Positions 37,372-49,713 of a DNA stretch of 64,000 bases are shown here, piece by piece. The notes beneath the pieces are model-generated. The model was not told the DNA's origin and ran no database searches. It worked only from the letters and a program-made list of their open reading frames with translations. Each line of letters begins with the position of its first letter. Position 1 is the first letter of the stretch. This DNA is from Hevea brasiliensis (lineage: Eukaryota; Streptophyta; Magnoliopsida; Malpighiales; Euphorbiaceae). The translations under genes and the position numbers were made by a program. The DNA lies in NCBI RefSeq assembly GCF_030052815.1, contig NC_079494.1:38674467-38738466 (forward strand), in the 5' to 3' direction.

Positions 37372-40300
37372 TTTATATTAACAACCACTTTATATTAGCA
37401 AATCTAAAATGATATTATTACAACTTTATGCAACTGCTCATGATCAGTTTTTACATATACATACAGTTACATACACAAATATAAACATTACATTCAGGGT
37501 ATAAATTTATACCCGACAAAACTTTAGGAAAGGTGGCTCCAAGATCCTCAACAGCTCACTCTGCTGCTCCTCTAGTCTTTATATCTGCGACAGCAATAAG
37601 AGCCATCGCTGAGTACTATGACTCAGTAGTGCACAACATACTAAAATAACATTTATGCATAATTCAAATCATACTTATTCAAATATAGTACTAAAAATGA
37701 AAGACGAATACAAAACATGATTTATAAACTTTTAGTCCAAACAATTTCATTTAGGAAGTCTCAAAATAATTTCATAAAAACACACAGTTATATCATGCCA
37801 TTCGAAACATTTTCATCTCAATAGCCGAAGGCTTATGAGAAATCACAAGGCTAGTTCGCTCAAACTATGAGTACCCATTCAATTTCTTCTTCTACTGGCA
37901 CACACCTCAACACTTCAGCCAGAGAGGGAATCAAAATTCGAAACTATTTCTTCCCACTAGTCATGCTAGTGAGGTATTCAAATATATGATCATGACACTG
38001 TGGTTTCAAAACTATCTTAACAATTTACTAAACATTTATTGCAATTTCAAACACATACAAGTAAACTTTCAACTATTTAAGTCAAAAGTATAATACACAT
38101 TTTGCAATATAAGTAATTCATTTCATGCACTTTGCAAATGAATTTTGAAGAATATTAATGTTGTGCACAAACCTTATACGAGTCGCCTCTTAGCCTTGAC
38201 TCGATGCTTCGGGCTCTTTCTCGGTATTCTTTTCCACTGAAACACACAATTTCACAGTGTTCAGTATCATAATTTATCATAAATCCTAAAATAATTTCAA
38301 ATCTATTTATATCTAACTTTAATATGCTTAACTTGACGTTCTTTAAAATTTGTATTTCGGGGTTACTATTCATGATACTATTCAAGTTCATTTGTTGACT
38401 TTCTAATGCTTAATAAGTATGAGAATTCTAATTTCACCCACATACCACATTTTGGTTACCTAACTTGTTAGTTTTGATTATTTTCTCAAACTTCAAGTCT
38501 CTTAGGCACAAATTTTAAATTTTCAGTTTTGGTGTTCAGTTTTGCACTATTCTACTGGTCATGTTGCTGTAATAATTTGGCTAATTTTTTTTCATAGAAG
38601 TTGTTCCTTATTGTCTTAACTTTATTTTTCTTTTTGAATCACTCTATTTGTAGTTTTGTAGCCTAAGTTATGGCCATTTGAACATGGCTGGTAGAATTTT
38701 GTGTTACTCAGAATTCTGGACATTTACTGGTTAATTGCAGTTTTTGTGAGTTGACTGCAGGTGAGTTTTTGGACAGTTATGGTCAAAATTTTGGGTTTTT
38801 TGTCTTCATGAAAGTTGTAGGGCTATGTCTCAGCTTTCTACTGGTAAAAATTCAGGTCATTTGGACCTTCCTAGACCAAGTTATGGTCATTTACGTAACT
38901 ACTGTTCATTTGGTCATTTTTGTACATGTCAGTTTACCAATTTTGGATTTGGCCTAATTGTTCACTAAGTTATGGTCACTTTCTGGGCATGATTCCTTAA
39001 TGAAAAATGTGTCATTTTATGTCTAGTTTCATTCCCAATTGGCCTCATACCAATTGGGTTGATAAATTTTTAGTTTTGGTCTCTGAAAGGGACCTAGGTC
39101 AAGCTGCCTGCAGATTGACCCTCTCCAATCCGAATTGGAACTTGGTTCCAACAATTCATACACATTACAAATGGTCACAATTGACCATTTCTCAACTCAA
39201 ATAAGGTCAATGAAAATATTTGACCAATTTTCAAATTTTTCTTCAATTTTTTTCTCCAAAACCCTAAGTCAATAACCCTAATTTTCTAAATTCTTCATAA
39301 TTCATACAATTAAAATATTCTAATCATCTTTACATGCTTAATCAAGCTTACATACGTAATTAATTAAACTAAAACACTTCAACATCTCCTAACCCCATGG
39401 CTGCCGAATTCTCACTCCCATTATTCAAGCATAGTTTTCTTTATTTCTAATGAAATTTCATCACATCTAAACTTAAATTCATGCATTTGATAAAAATCTA
39501 AGCTTCAAGTTACACTTACCTCAATTTGTGAATTCCCTAATTCTTCAATTCTCTATTTTCCTCTTCCTTTTTGTTCACAAGATGCTTGTCAAGATCCAAG
39601 AACAAGATTTACTTAAAGGAGTTAGGGAATTTATAGAATAAAATCAAGCTTTTGAAAGCTTGAGATGGGTGTTAATGGTGGAAAGGAATGAGAGAGATGA
39701 GAGAGAAAGGGGTGACGAAAATGGAAGAAGAAGTGTAATTTTTTTTCTTTTCCTTTTGTTATTTTATGCTCTTTTAATATATAATTATCCCACAAATTTC
39801 AATTTTTTAAATATTAGATTTATTGCATCATGCTTATGTCATGCATGATGTCATAACTTTTTGATTTTTGGATTTTTCATTTCTTTTTCATTTCTTTTCC
39901 ATTTACTTCTTTAATTTAATTCTTAATCCCAAAATTTTCTTTTCTCCGATTTTATTGAACAGTTAGGTCAGGTGTCAGTTCTAGGGGTGAATTGACCAAA
40001 TTGCCCCTCGCTAGTTCAATCCGGTTTACTAGTTATTCGACATTTCTTCTGGATCCCTGACCTAATTATTTGACCTGCTTAACAATTCTTTTTCGTGATT
40101 TTCTCTTTTCCACTGTGTTCGCAATAGTCCTAAGGATCGCAGCATCACATTTTACGTTTCGAAATTTGAGTTTAGACTGACCTCACAGTCATTCTCGAGA
40201 AGGTCACCTGTCGCTGTGACTCCCGGCTTATTTAACTTTTTGCATTCTGTTTTTCTTATTTATACTTAACTATTTGGCAATTACTAATTATTTGTGTTCA

Positions 40301-40409
40301 GGGCTTATCTAGGTGTCTTAGATGTAGTTCTAATTCTCTTAATTATTCGGACCGACACTGATCGCCGGAACAATAAAATATACCAGGCTATGCAAATAAG
40401 GGTGTTACA
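37372..40409 (-). mobile_element. Inverted partial LTR of gypsy family C
   Basis: Read on the minus strand it starts TGTAACACCCTTATTTGCAT at 40409 and matches the solo LTR at 41408-45255 (same opening, same 5S-like module, same GTGCACTACTGAG hairpin). Its last 500 or so bases are missing: the left edge abuts copia B at 37371. No protein-coding part of its own element is present. The junction looks like a deletion that removed the rest of copia B and the LTR end together. Confidence 0.8.
40201..40236 (-). promoter_or_regulatory. 5S-like two-box module in the inverted C LTR
   Basis: On the minus strand AGTTAAATAAGCCGGGAG is followed by GACAGGTGACC. It is the most decayed of the five copies, but keeps order, spacing and distance (about 173 bases) from the LTR start. 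Confidence 0.35.
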
Positions 40410-40749
40410 TAGACGACCTGTGAGGCCAGAGGCGACGAGTACATCACAGAGACCGGCTTCTGAGACCATTGAGCCACCCGAGGCCTGAGTAGCACCTCGT
40501 GTATATGCTATGAGGGCACAGGAGGAGCCAGAGCTGACAGATGTTGTCAGAGGTATACTTTCTCTTTATAATCTTTTAGTATATGTAATAATAGACCCTG
40601 TAAATAAGATAAGAGAAGATAGTTGCAGAATTAGTTGAGAATAAGAATGTAAAACCAAAACTAGTAAAACAGACTAAAGAGATAGCAGTTCCTCGACTAT
40701 TTACACCGAGTAAATTTCGAGGATGAAATTTTTATTAGAGGGGGAGAAT
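40410..40749 (+). pseudogene. Gypsy A residual internal DNA: protease start and pol end
   Basis: A protease-side fragment reads APRVYAMRAQEEPELTDVVR, typical of the gag-protease border in Tekay-like gypsy elements, and breaks off after LSLYN. The sequence then passes to the extreme 3' end (KFRG before the last stop) and the polypurine tract AGAGGGGGAGAA (about 40736) ahead of the LTR. Almost all of pol (RT, RNase H, integrase) is deleted. The missing stretch is not elsewhere in the window, so A moved with help from another element or lost pol after insertion. Confidence 0.75.
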
Positions 40750-40920
40750 TGTAATGCCCTCACTTTAGGTAGTCCGTACATTCTACTGTTCTGATGACTA
40801 ATGTCTGTTCGGACAACTAGGATGTCTGGAAATATACTCAAACTAGAGTGAGGAGCCATAAATTGACTGAATAAAGACTAAGAAAAATTAAGAAAAAATA
40901 AAAGAAATGAATTGCAAATG

Positions 40921-40968
40921 AGTTAAACGAGCTGGGGTCACAGTGATGGGTGACCGTGCGGGGAAGCG
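40921..40968 (+). promoter_or_regulatory. 5S-like two-box module in the A 3' LTR
   Basis: AGTTAAACGAGC then, 24 bases from its start, GATGGGTGACC (all 11 bases as in the 5S C box) and GGGGAAG. It begins 171 bases from the LTR start. Confidence 0.42.
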
Positions 40969-41407
40969 ACTCTAAAGACAATTGCTGACCCCAGACCCAC
41001 GAGGAACCCTAGGGAAATAAGTTTTGAGACTCCAATGAATAGTTATTTAAGTCATAATGACATCAAAAATGTCAAAAAAAATCTAGGAGAATTTAATTAA
41101 TCGGTACAGAAATTTTAGCTCGACAAGCAAAACGAAGGGCATTTTAGTCAATTCACCCTCAGTGTTGAATTTTGACCTCAATGCCAAGTGAAATGAGAGA
41201 GAACAAAATATTAAAATTAAATTAAAACATGAATTATGATATGAAAAAAAAATGAGAAAAGAAAAGGATAAGAAAATGAAATAAAAATACAATTATGAGG
41301 TGAGCATGACATAATTAAAAAGTTTGACCAATAAAATGTTAAAATTAATTACTAAGGGATAAGAAACAAATAAAATGAAGACAAAATTGACTAAGTCTAT
41401 CATTATC

Positions 41408-44400
41408 TGTAATACCCCTATTTGTATAGCCTGGTATATTTTACTGTTTCGGTGACCGGTATCGGTCCAGACAATTAAGGGGATTAGAATCACATCTAAG
41501 ACAACTAGATAAGCCCTGAACGTAAATAATTAGTAATTGCCAAATAAGTATAAAGAAAAAAAACAAAGCATAAAAAGTTAAATGAGCCGGGAGTCACAGC
41601 GATGGGTGACCTTCCCGAGAAATGACTGCGAGGTCAATCGTAACCCGAATTTTGAACCAGAAAATATGGTGCCGCAGTTCTTAGGACTATTGCGAACACA
41701 GTGGAAAAGAGAAAATCACGAAAAAGAATTTTTAAGTAGGTCAAATAATTAGGTCAGGGATTCGGAAGAAATATCGAATAACTTGCAAATCGGATTGAAC
41801 CAGCGAGGGGCAATCTGGTCAATTTACCCCTAGAGCTGACTCCTGACCTAACTGTCCAATAAAATCGGAGAAAAGAAAATTTCAGAATCAGGAATTAAAT
41901 TAAAGAACTAATAAAAAAATAAATACAAAAGGAAAAAGAAAATAAAAGAGAATAAAGGATTAATGACATCATGATGATGATGCCAAAATGAGGTCATAAT
42001 TAATTATACTCTAATTAATTAAATTGACTAAGTCAATGTTGGGATAAATATACATAAAAATAACAAAAGAAAAAAAAAATCATTTTTGTTTCTTCTTCCT
42101 TCATATGTGCCGCCCCTTTCTCTCTTCTCTCTCTCATCTCTTCCATTTTTCCCATCATGAAAGCTTATTTTAAAGTTTTCTAAACCAAAAATTCATCCAT
42201 AGATTTTGATGTTTCCTTGGTTAAAACTTAACCTTGGGTCTTGATTTGAAGATTGAAAGTGAAAAAGAAAGGAAAATTGGAGAGTTTGAGAAGATAGAAA
42301 AAGCTTCATTTGAGGTAAGTAAATCCAAGTTTTCTTATTGAATAATTAGGTGATTTGAGGTTGAAGTGAATGAAATTATATGAAAAACTTGAAAAAAATC
42401 ATGTATGTTAGGGAGCCATAAAATTCGGTCAGCTATGATGGGTTAGGAATTGATGTGTTTTGAGATAATTAAAGATGTGTGCAAGCTTAAAGGATTAGGT
42501 AGTTGTGATTAGTATGTTTTAATTGTATGAACTATGAAGAATGTAGAAAATTAGGGTTCTTGACTTAGGGTTTGGAAAAAAAAATTATAGGAAAATGGTC
42601 AATTGATGCAAATGATCTTAATGAGGGTTAGAAATGGTCAATTGAGATCATTTGTGGTGTGTGTGAATTGATAGAATCAAGTTTTAATTCAGATTGGTTA
42701 GGGTCTGTATGCTAACAGCTTGACCCAGGTCCCTTTCAGGGACTAAAACTAAAAATTTAAAAACCTAATTGGTGTAAGGTCAATTGGAAATGAAAATAGA
42801 CACAAAATGACACATTTTTCATTTAGGAACCATGCCTAGAAAATGACCATAACTTAGTAAACAATTAGGCCAAATCCGGATTTGGGCACACTGCCCTATA
42901 CAAAAATCACCAAATGAATAGTAGTTACTTAAATGACCAGAACTTGGTCTAGGAAGGTCCAAATGACCTGAATCTTATACCGATTGAAAGCTGAGACATA
43001 GCCCTACAACTCTCATGAAGAAAACAAACCCAAATTTTGACCATAACCTATCCAAAAAGTTACCTACAGTCAGCACACCAAAACTGCTAGTATCCAGAAA
43101 ATGTCCAGAATTCTGGGTAACACTAAATCCGACCAGCCTTAGAAAAATAGGTATAACTTGGGCTACAAAACTCCAAATGGAGTGATTTAAAAAGGGAATT
43201 AAAGCTAAGACAATAAGGAATAACTTCGATGAATGACATTTAGCCAAATTCTCATAGTAACCAGACCAATGGAACAGTAGAAAATAGGAGACCAAAACTA
43301 AAAAATTATAATTTCTCTTAGAAGACTTAGAAATTGAATTGGCAATCAATGCCAACAAAATTGACACTCAAAGTGTGGTATATGAGTACAATTAGAACTA
43401 ATAAACCTATTAAGTATAAAAAACTCAGCATTTTGATTTGAATAGTGCCATAAATAGTACCACCATACACAAAAATATGAAAGACCCAAAATTTATAAAC
43501 CGTAATAGGTAGGATAAGTCTGCAAAGAAATTGTTAGAATTTAAGTATTAGAAATGGACACTGAAGCACTTTAAATTTATGTGTTTCAGTTGGAAAGGGA
43601 TCTTCGAAGGAGAAACGAAAGTTTGAGTAAATTGAGTTGACAAAAGAGGTTTGTGCACAACTAGTTTTTAATTAAAATTGTTTTGAATATTTTACATAAT
43701 TAAATGATTTTATTTTTCCTTATGCAATATGTTTATCAATTATGGGATTTATTTCAATGATTGTTGAAATTGGTAAAGCAAGCATGAGTTTAGTTTAATG
43801 AAATATTATTTCAATAATTATTGAATATTGTTTTGGACTGGATAAATTATGTTTTGAATTGTGACGGGCAATTTGCATGAATAAAATAGAAAATTATGTT
43901 TTGGATTGTGATGAGCATTAAAAAATTATGGAATATTGGAATTAATCTTGGATTAATATTGTGTTGTAATTTATGCTCACAAAAAGGACAAAAAAATGCA
44001 TGATATAGTTTTATATCTCACTATAGATGCTTGACTAGGTTATTACCCATCTCTCTCATTTGTTGAGGAGACAATGGAGTTAGCTTTTTTTTGTTTTGAA
44101 TACCATGGTATGTGCACAGGCTTAGATTATCCTCTTATTAGAGGTTAGATCTAAGTTTTTCATTGGCCCTTTCAGAAGTTGCATTATTGTGGTGTGTACT
44201 ATGCACGATGATTTAACCTCCCCGACCATAGGGAGTTAGAATCGCCCCGAAGATGGCCCATTCGGATTAGTCTTCCATAGTTAGTGAGATAAAGAATGGG
44301 TTTTGATTGATAAGTTTTGTTAAAATAATTGTTTATTTCCATAATTGCAGGAGTTATTTTTATTGTTCAGTTGTGATTTGACAAATTGAAATTTGATAAA

Positions 44401-45255
44401 GGTTATTTTAATAAGTGACTATTATTATTGACAATGAAAATTTTGACATTTGGAAATTGGTTAAATATCGATATTCCAAAATTTTTGGTATAATTATTGT
44501 CAGTGTGTATTGTATTACATTTTAAATTATAGTTGTGCACCACTTAGTTCACCACTCAGCGATAGCTTTGTATGTTGTCGCAGGTGAGAGTAGAGATAGA
44601 GCAGTTGAGTGAGATTCCTGCAGCTGCACCTTGAAGACTGCTTGTGACTAGCCTCAGGTATATTATAGGTATACCCTTGTATATTAGATTTTGATTATGC
44701 ATGTAAATATATGTGTGTAAATTATTTGAGCAGATATATAAAACTTTTAAAATGTTATTTTGGGTGTGTAATGGAAATGCAAATTTAGTTGTAACAATAA
44801 TTTTAGTACCTTAATGAATGTATTATTTACTTTCTTCTGGAAATTGAAAATTATGGACGGTTTGTTTTATGATGGGTTTGGCTTGATAAGTGAATTGAAT
44901 TGATTGTGATGAATGAGGATATGAAAATGAGTATATTGGAGTTGTGGTTGTTTTGAAAACATTGGGAGTGTATTTCTTTGCAGGTTTTAAGTTTGGTTTT
45001 CTCAAAATAGCACTCTGCCGAAATTTTTGTAAAAATTACGAAAAAATTTTAGTTGATTGAAAATTCGATATGTGATTTATCTTCAAATAAAAGTTTTTAA
45101 TTCCTACCAAAAGTGCTCGCCACCTTCGAAAAGTAAGAAAATTGTTTTAAAATCCCTTGTAGTGTATTTAATGGGTTATCGGTAGGTAAAGTTCGGTAAT
45201 TCATTAGGTATACTACGGGATCATGTTATGCCTTACAGAGGGGTAAGGTGTGACA
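41408..45255 (+). mobile_element. Solo LTR of gypsy family C (3.85 kb)
   Basis: It runs from TGTAATACCCCTATTTGTAT to GGGGTAAGGTGTGACA. It is flanked by TTATC (41403-41407) and TCATC (45256-45260), a 5-base duplication with one later change, since the uninterrupted 5' LTR of A has TCATC at that site. No gag or pol lies inside, so a solo LTR is likely. It carries the 5S-like module (41576) and a GTGCACCACTTAG..CTCAGCGAT hairpin (about 44536). Confidence 0.87.
41576..41622 (+). promoter_or_regulatory. 5S-like two-box module in solo LTR C
   Basis: AGTTAAATGAGC is followed 25 bases from its start by GATGGGTGACCTTCC (5S has GATGGGTGACCTCC). It lies 168 bases from the LTR start. Confidence 0.42.
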
Positions 45256-48092
45256 TCATCTTCCTTTCTTTTAGCCATGGCCGAAACTCCCATGTCCATT
45301 CTCCCTTCCATAATTTTTTTTTAAGCTTGATTTTCATGCTTTCCTCACTCCAAAACCCTAGGTCACCTTCACAAAAATTCATCTTCACACCTTGAAGAGT
45401 TCACTAGCAGCAAAAAAGAAGTAGGAAATTTGAAGTTTTGAGAGCTTGGAATTTGCTTGATCAAGGTTAGTGCACTAATCCATCTTTCTTTCTTTATGAA
45501 AAGCATGTTTAGCTAAGTATAAATTTCATGAAATTAAAATGAAAACCTTAAGGGAAGAAAACCTAGAATTTTGGCAGCCCTAGATGAAGTATGAAATTGA
45601 TGTTGTTGAGACTATTGTTGCCTAATTGAAGTGCTTTGAATGATAAATTGTAGTTTGGGAGTAAGGAGGAATGAATATTGGGAGTGCTTCTCTTATGCAG
45701 GAATTTGGACCTATGACTCCAGTATACTTTTTGAGCTATAATTGAAGTTGTGTGGCTCCAATTGGTATGAGGATAATTGGAGGTGAAACTAGATTCAAAA
45801 TACCCCATTTTTCATCAAGAAACCCTTCCCAAATTCTGTCAAAATCTTAGTCAATTTACTGTCCCAATCCGGATATCCAAACACTAAACCCAGAAAAATG
45901 ACCAAATGAACGTGTTCATTTGGCCATAACTCCCACTAGACAGGTCCAAATGACCTGAATTTTATATCATTGGAAAGATTAGACATAGGACTACAACTTT
46001 CTTTGAGAACACTAAGCCCAGAAATGCCTCTAACCAATTGAAATTACTGAGCCAAATTAGGTCACCAAACTGACCAGAATCAATTTTGCCCATAATTTCC
46101 TGGACATAGACCACCTGACCAGTTTTGGCAAAATGGCCATAACTTGGTCTATAAAAATCCAAATGTAATGAAACCAATGGAAAATTTTTTATAAGACATA
46201 GTATACAATATTGGTCTTTTGACCAAAACCCAGAACCCAAAGAAACTAGGTCAAATGGTTAGAAGAAATTAATACATCAAAATCTAGAGTTTGACCAAAT
46301 TACACTTAACTCCAGAATAGTTTTTATAGTATATCTTCCACTAGGAATCTCTAATTAGGATGAGCCATACTGATCTAGAACCTTAAGAAATAGGGCTCCA
46401 ACTTTGTTTTAGACATGGTCTTTAAACTATGAACATGAGAACCCTAAAATGGAGGTCAAATTTATTGACCTGAACCTGGACCCTGAGGACATAGGGTACC
46501 TGAGTCCAGAACAGTGATTTGGCCATAACTAATTCTACAAAATTTGGAAAATTGTAATTAAAATTTTTAAGGGACCATAAGACATAGGATAATAACTTTT
46601 ATGAAGAATATTAGGCCTAAAAATGACTGTAACATGTCCAATTAATTAGACAAAGACAGACTTTAGAATTTGCCTAATTCTGGAGCTAAAAAGAGACAGT
46701 GAGCTAGTTATGGTTATTTAACCATAAATTGAGTTCTAAAACTCTAATTAATATGATTTAAAAAGGAAAACAAAGACAAGACATAGATGAACAAATTCTT
46801 TGAAGGGAGTGTGGCCAAACAGTGGCCACATCCTGGTCAATTTGCCATGTAAAAACAGTGCAACAAATCTGGACCTAAAGAAAAGTCCATAAAATAACTA
46901 GGCATATGAGATGAAATGAATTAGAATAAATTGTTAAGCATAAAAATAACATGAATTAATGAAATTATAAATACTTAATAATACTATTCTACCCAAAGTA
47001 TGCCTAGACTCATTTATATAGTATGGATTGATTGGTATACTAATTAGGGACTACAGATTGCAGTATTGCCCACATGAATGATCATTGACAGACAACATAT
47101 GCCTAAGGTGATTGTTCTATTGGCTTTATGTCTGCCCGATGGCCATAATGCCTATTATTATTATTACTGGCTTATGCCTGCCCGCTGGCCTAGTGCCTGA
47201 CATGACTGTTGTATACTAGATTGACATACGGATGTCTAACTAGTATACTCCAGTGTATCTAGTTTTTATAGTTTGTCATAGGTTACTTGGGCATAGATAA
47301 AAGCAATAAGCCTTAAATATAAATAAGTACATGAGAAAATCATTAATAAGAATTTTATAAGACTGAATATAAGGTATATGCACAGAAAAGATCCCCATTA
47401 GCTTATTTACTTTCAAAGTTCTAGAAAACATGTAAAAGATTTTAAATACATGAAAATTGATATTTATTTATAAAGTTATACGTGAAAAAATTATTTTAAA
47501 TTGTTTAGTTATTTTTCCTTATTTATGCACTGTTAAGCATTATGCTTGGCGCATTGGTTCTTACCACGCGTATAGGTACTGGAGAGCAGCAGCAGCAGTA
47601 GGGCCTAGACTGGACTTGGACCAAATCTGCTATGTGTGGGTTGTCACCTCATTAGTTATTTTTGGTAGGGCTCATGTATATATTAGATTTTCATTTTGGT
47701 ATTGTATGTAATTAAATGATGTAAATAATTTTTGATTGTATATAAATTGTAAATACTGTACTTGACTCTATATGAATGAAATGAGTTATTCTATTTTCTT
47801 GAAAAATTGATATGAGCATGAGGAATAATATGATGAATGAATAGATGTAAAGGATATGAATTGTTTTAACAGGTAGCATGAAACCCACCATGCACTAATA
47901 GAATAGAGGGGACTCTGTCTGGGTCTCCATAAAAATGAAATAGGAAAAAAAAGTTATACATGGAATATTATAAATAAAAGAGACATTAAAATTAATATTA
48001 TATACGACAGGACATGACAGGGTACTCCGGCAACGAATGTAGCACACCTTGCTCGATTACACTGTAAATTGGGTAAGGGGTGTGACACGAGG

Positions 48093-48273
48093 AGTTTCAT
48101 GATGTTGTAAATTTTGACAAAACATATCTCATGAATCATTACAAAATGCCTTTCACTACTGTGGTCGGAGTAAATCATCACAGTCAATCCATTTTGCTAG
48201 GAAACTTTCTAGTGGTTGTTCAAAGCATGGCTTAAAGCAATGGGAGACATCCATCCTACTGCCATCCTTATTG
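48093..48273 (+). pseudogene. FRS pseudogene, part 2: start of the transposase-derived domain
   Basis: The frame resumes directly after the CGAGG duplication: joining the flanks restores MYEEFHDVV across gypsy A. The text EFHDVVNFDKTYLMNHYKMP and VGVNHHSQSILLG is the first block of the MULE transposase domain, with the first acidic residue present. After ILLG about ten residues typical of the family are missing. Then, in a new frame with one stop, WLFKAWLKAMGDIHPTAILI follows. Copia G begins at 48274. Confidence 0.88.
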
Positions 48274-49713
48274 TGAAGGAGAGCAGAAGCATGCAAATTG
48301 TTAGATTAAAGCATTGAATTTCAAAAATTTCTTCTAGGGTTTCATGCATCATACCACATCCATTATGTGCCTAATTAATTTCAATGCTCAATTGCATATT
48401 AAAACACTTTTATGTATTAGGATATATGTTTGTCATTTAAGATTTTTGAATTAACAAATTAATTCAATTGAACCCTAGTTTGAAAGAAGAATATGTGCAC
48501 TAACCTTTTGATGCACTAGTGATGTAATTACCACCTTTAGGAAATACCTAGGACCCCAATTGTTGTCCCTCTAGCTTGTCCACACTAAGATCACCAATGG
48601 GCAGCCCCTCAATCAGCTTCTCAAGCATTGCCAATCAATTATAATTTAGGTTTTTGCTTTTAGAGAGGTTGTAGATGTGTATAAGACACTAGAAATAATT
48701 TCAAGCAATTTTAATTCAAAGGAATTTGGGCAATTCTCTTTGAATTGATGAGAAAAGATAGAGAGAAGAGAGAAGGCTAAAGGTGGCGGCACCTATAGAA
48801 AAACAAGAGAGTGTGTTTTATTGTTCTTTCTTTTCCCTTTTATAATTAGGTCATCACTTAAAACCCTTGCCACATGTCATCACCACATTGCATCTTAATT
48901 TTAATTGACTTAATCACATTAAGCCAAGTGTCAAAGTTAGATTTAATCTTGACTTTTGATTATCTTACATGATTGGAAGACAAATGGCAAGCTTATATGG
49001 TGCCATGTGTCACCATCTCATGGTGCCACATGTTACCCTGTGAAATGATCAAATTATCCTTATATTTTAATTTTGAGTTCTCAAGCCAAAATCATTATTT
49101 CTCCTCTTCTAATCAATTTATATCAAATATAAATTAATTAATTAATCTCTATTAGTTAATTTCTCATAATTAAATTTATATTTAAACAATTTAAATATAA
49201 ATTTAACTTGTACTATACATCCAATAACCTAGATTTGGTTTCAAGCCATGCTAGGGACTTTGCAATCTTATTGCAAACCAAACCTATTTAATTAATCAAT
49301 TAAAATCTTTAATTAATCAATTAAATCATATTTAACTTGGTGATTAACTTGTGTGTGTTGTGACTCACTAGGCTCATCACTAATTGGCAATAAGATATAA
49401 TATCAACTCTTAATATCATCAGAACTCTTTCTTACTATAAATGATTTCTCTAAATCATTTTAGGCAACTCATAGACCATGGTTAACACCTAGCATAGCAT
49501 GCCATGGCCACCCAATTAGTAATAAGAAATACCTTAAATAAACCTATAATCATATGTTACCATGCACTAGAATCTCTCTGTCACAAAATCCCAATTCGAG
49601 CTGGAGTCATGGTTTATGTTAAACCCCATTTGCTATGAATATTATGTTCTCTTTTAATTTCAGTTCCTGATTAATTAGATTTTCTTGTCAGAAACTCTTT
49701 TCTGACTAAATCT

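Larger units (their letters stand above)
22672..48087 (+). mobile_element. Gypsy element A, nested host of three further LTR sequences
   Basis: The element is bounded by TGTAAGG at 22672 and TGTGACA at 48087, with the 5-base duplication CGAGG at 22667-22671 and 48088-48092. Its LTRs are 22672-26173 (3502 bases) and 40750-48087 (about 3485 after removing a nested LTR). Its own internal DNA is only 26174-26955 and 40410-40749: a gag part, a scrap of protease, then the end of pol and a purine tract. The inserts are copia B with solo LTR D inside it, an inverted family-C LTR, and a solo family-C LTR in the 3' LTR. The gag type (DPATTEHWLERTERVLKQL) fits the Tekay/Del-like gypsy group. Confidence 0.88.
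40750..48087 (+). repeat. Gypsy A 3' LTR, split by a solo C LTR
   Basis: It starts TGTAATGCCCTCACTTTAGG and ends GGTAAGGGGTGTGACA. The parts 40750-41407 and 45256-48087 align with the 5' LTR nearly end to end. Shared landmarks include the 5S-like module (40921) and the AAGCATTATGCTTGG palindrome (about 47533). Scattered single-base differences between the two LTRs show the insertion is not recent. Confidence 0.9.
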
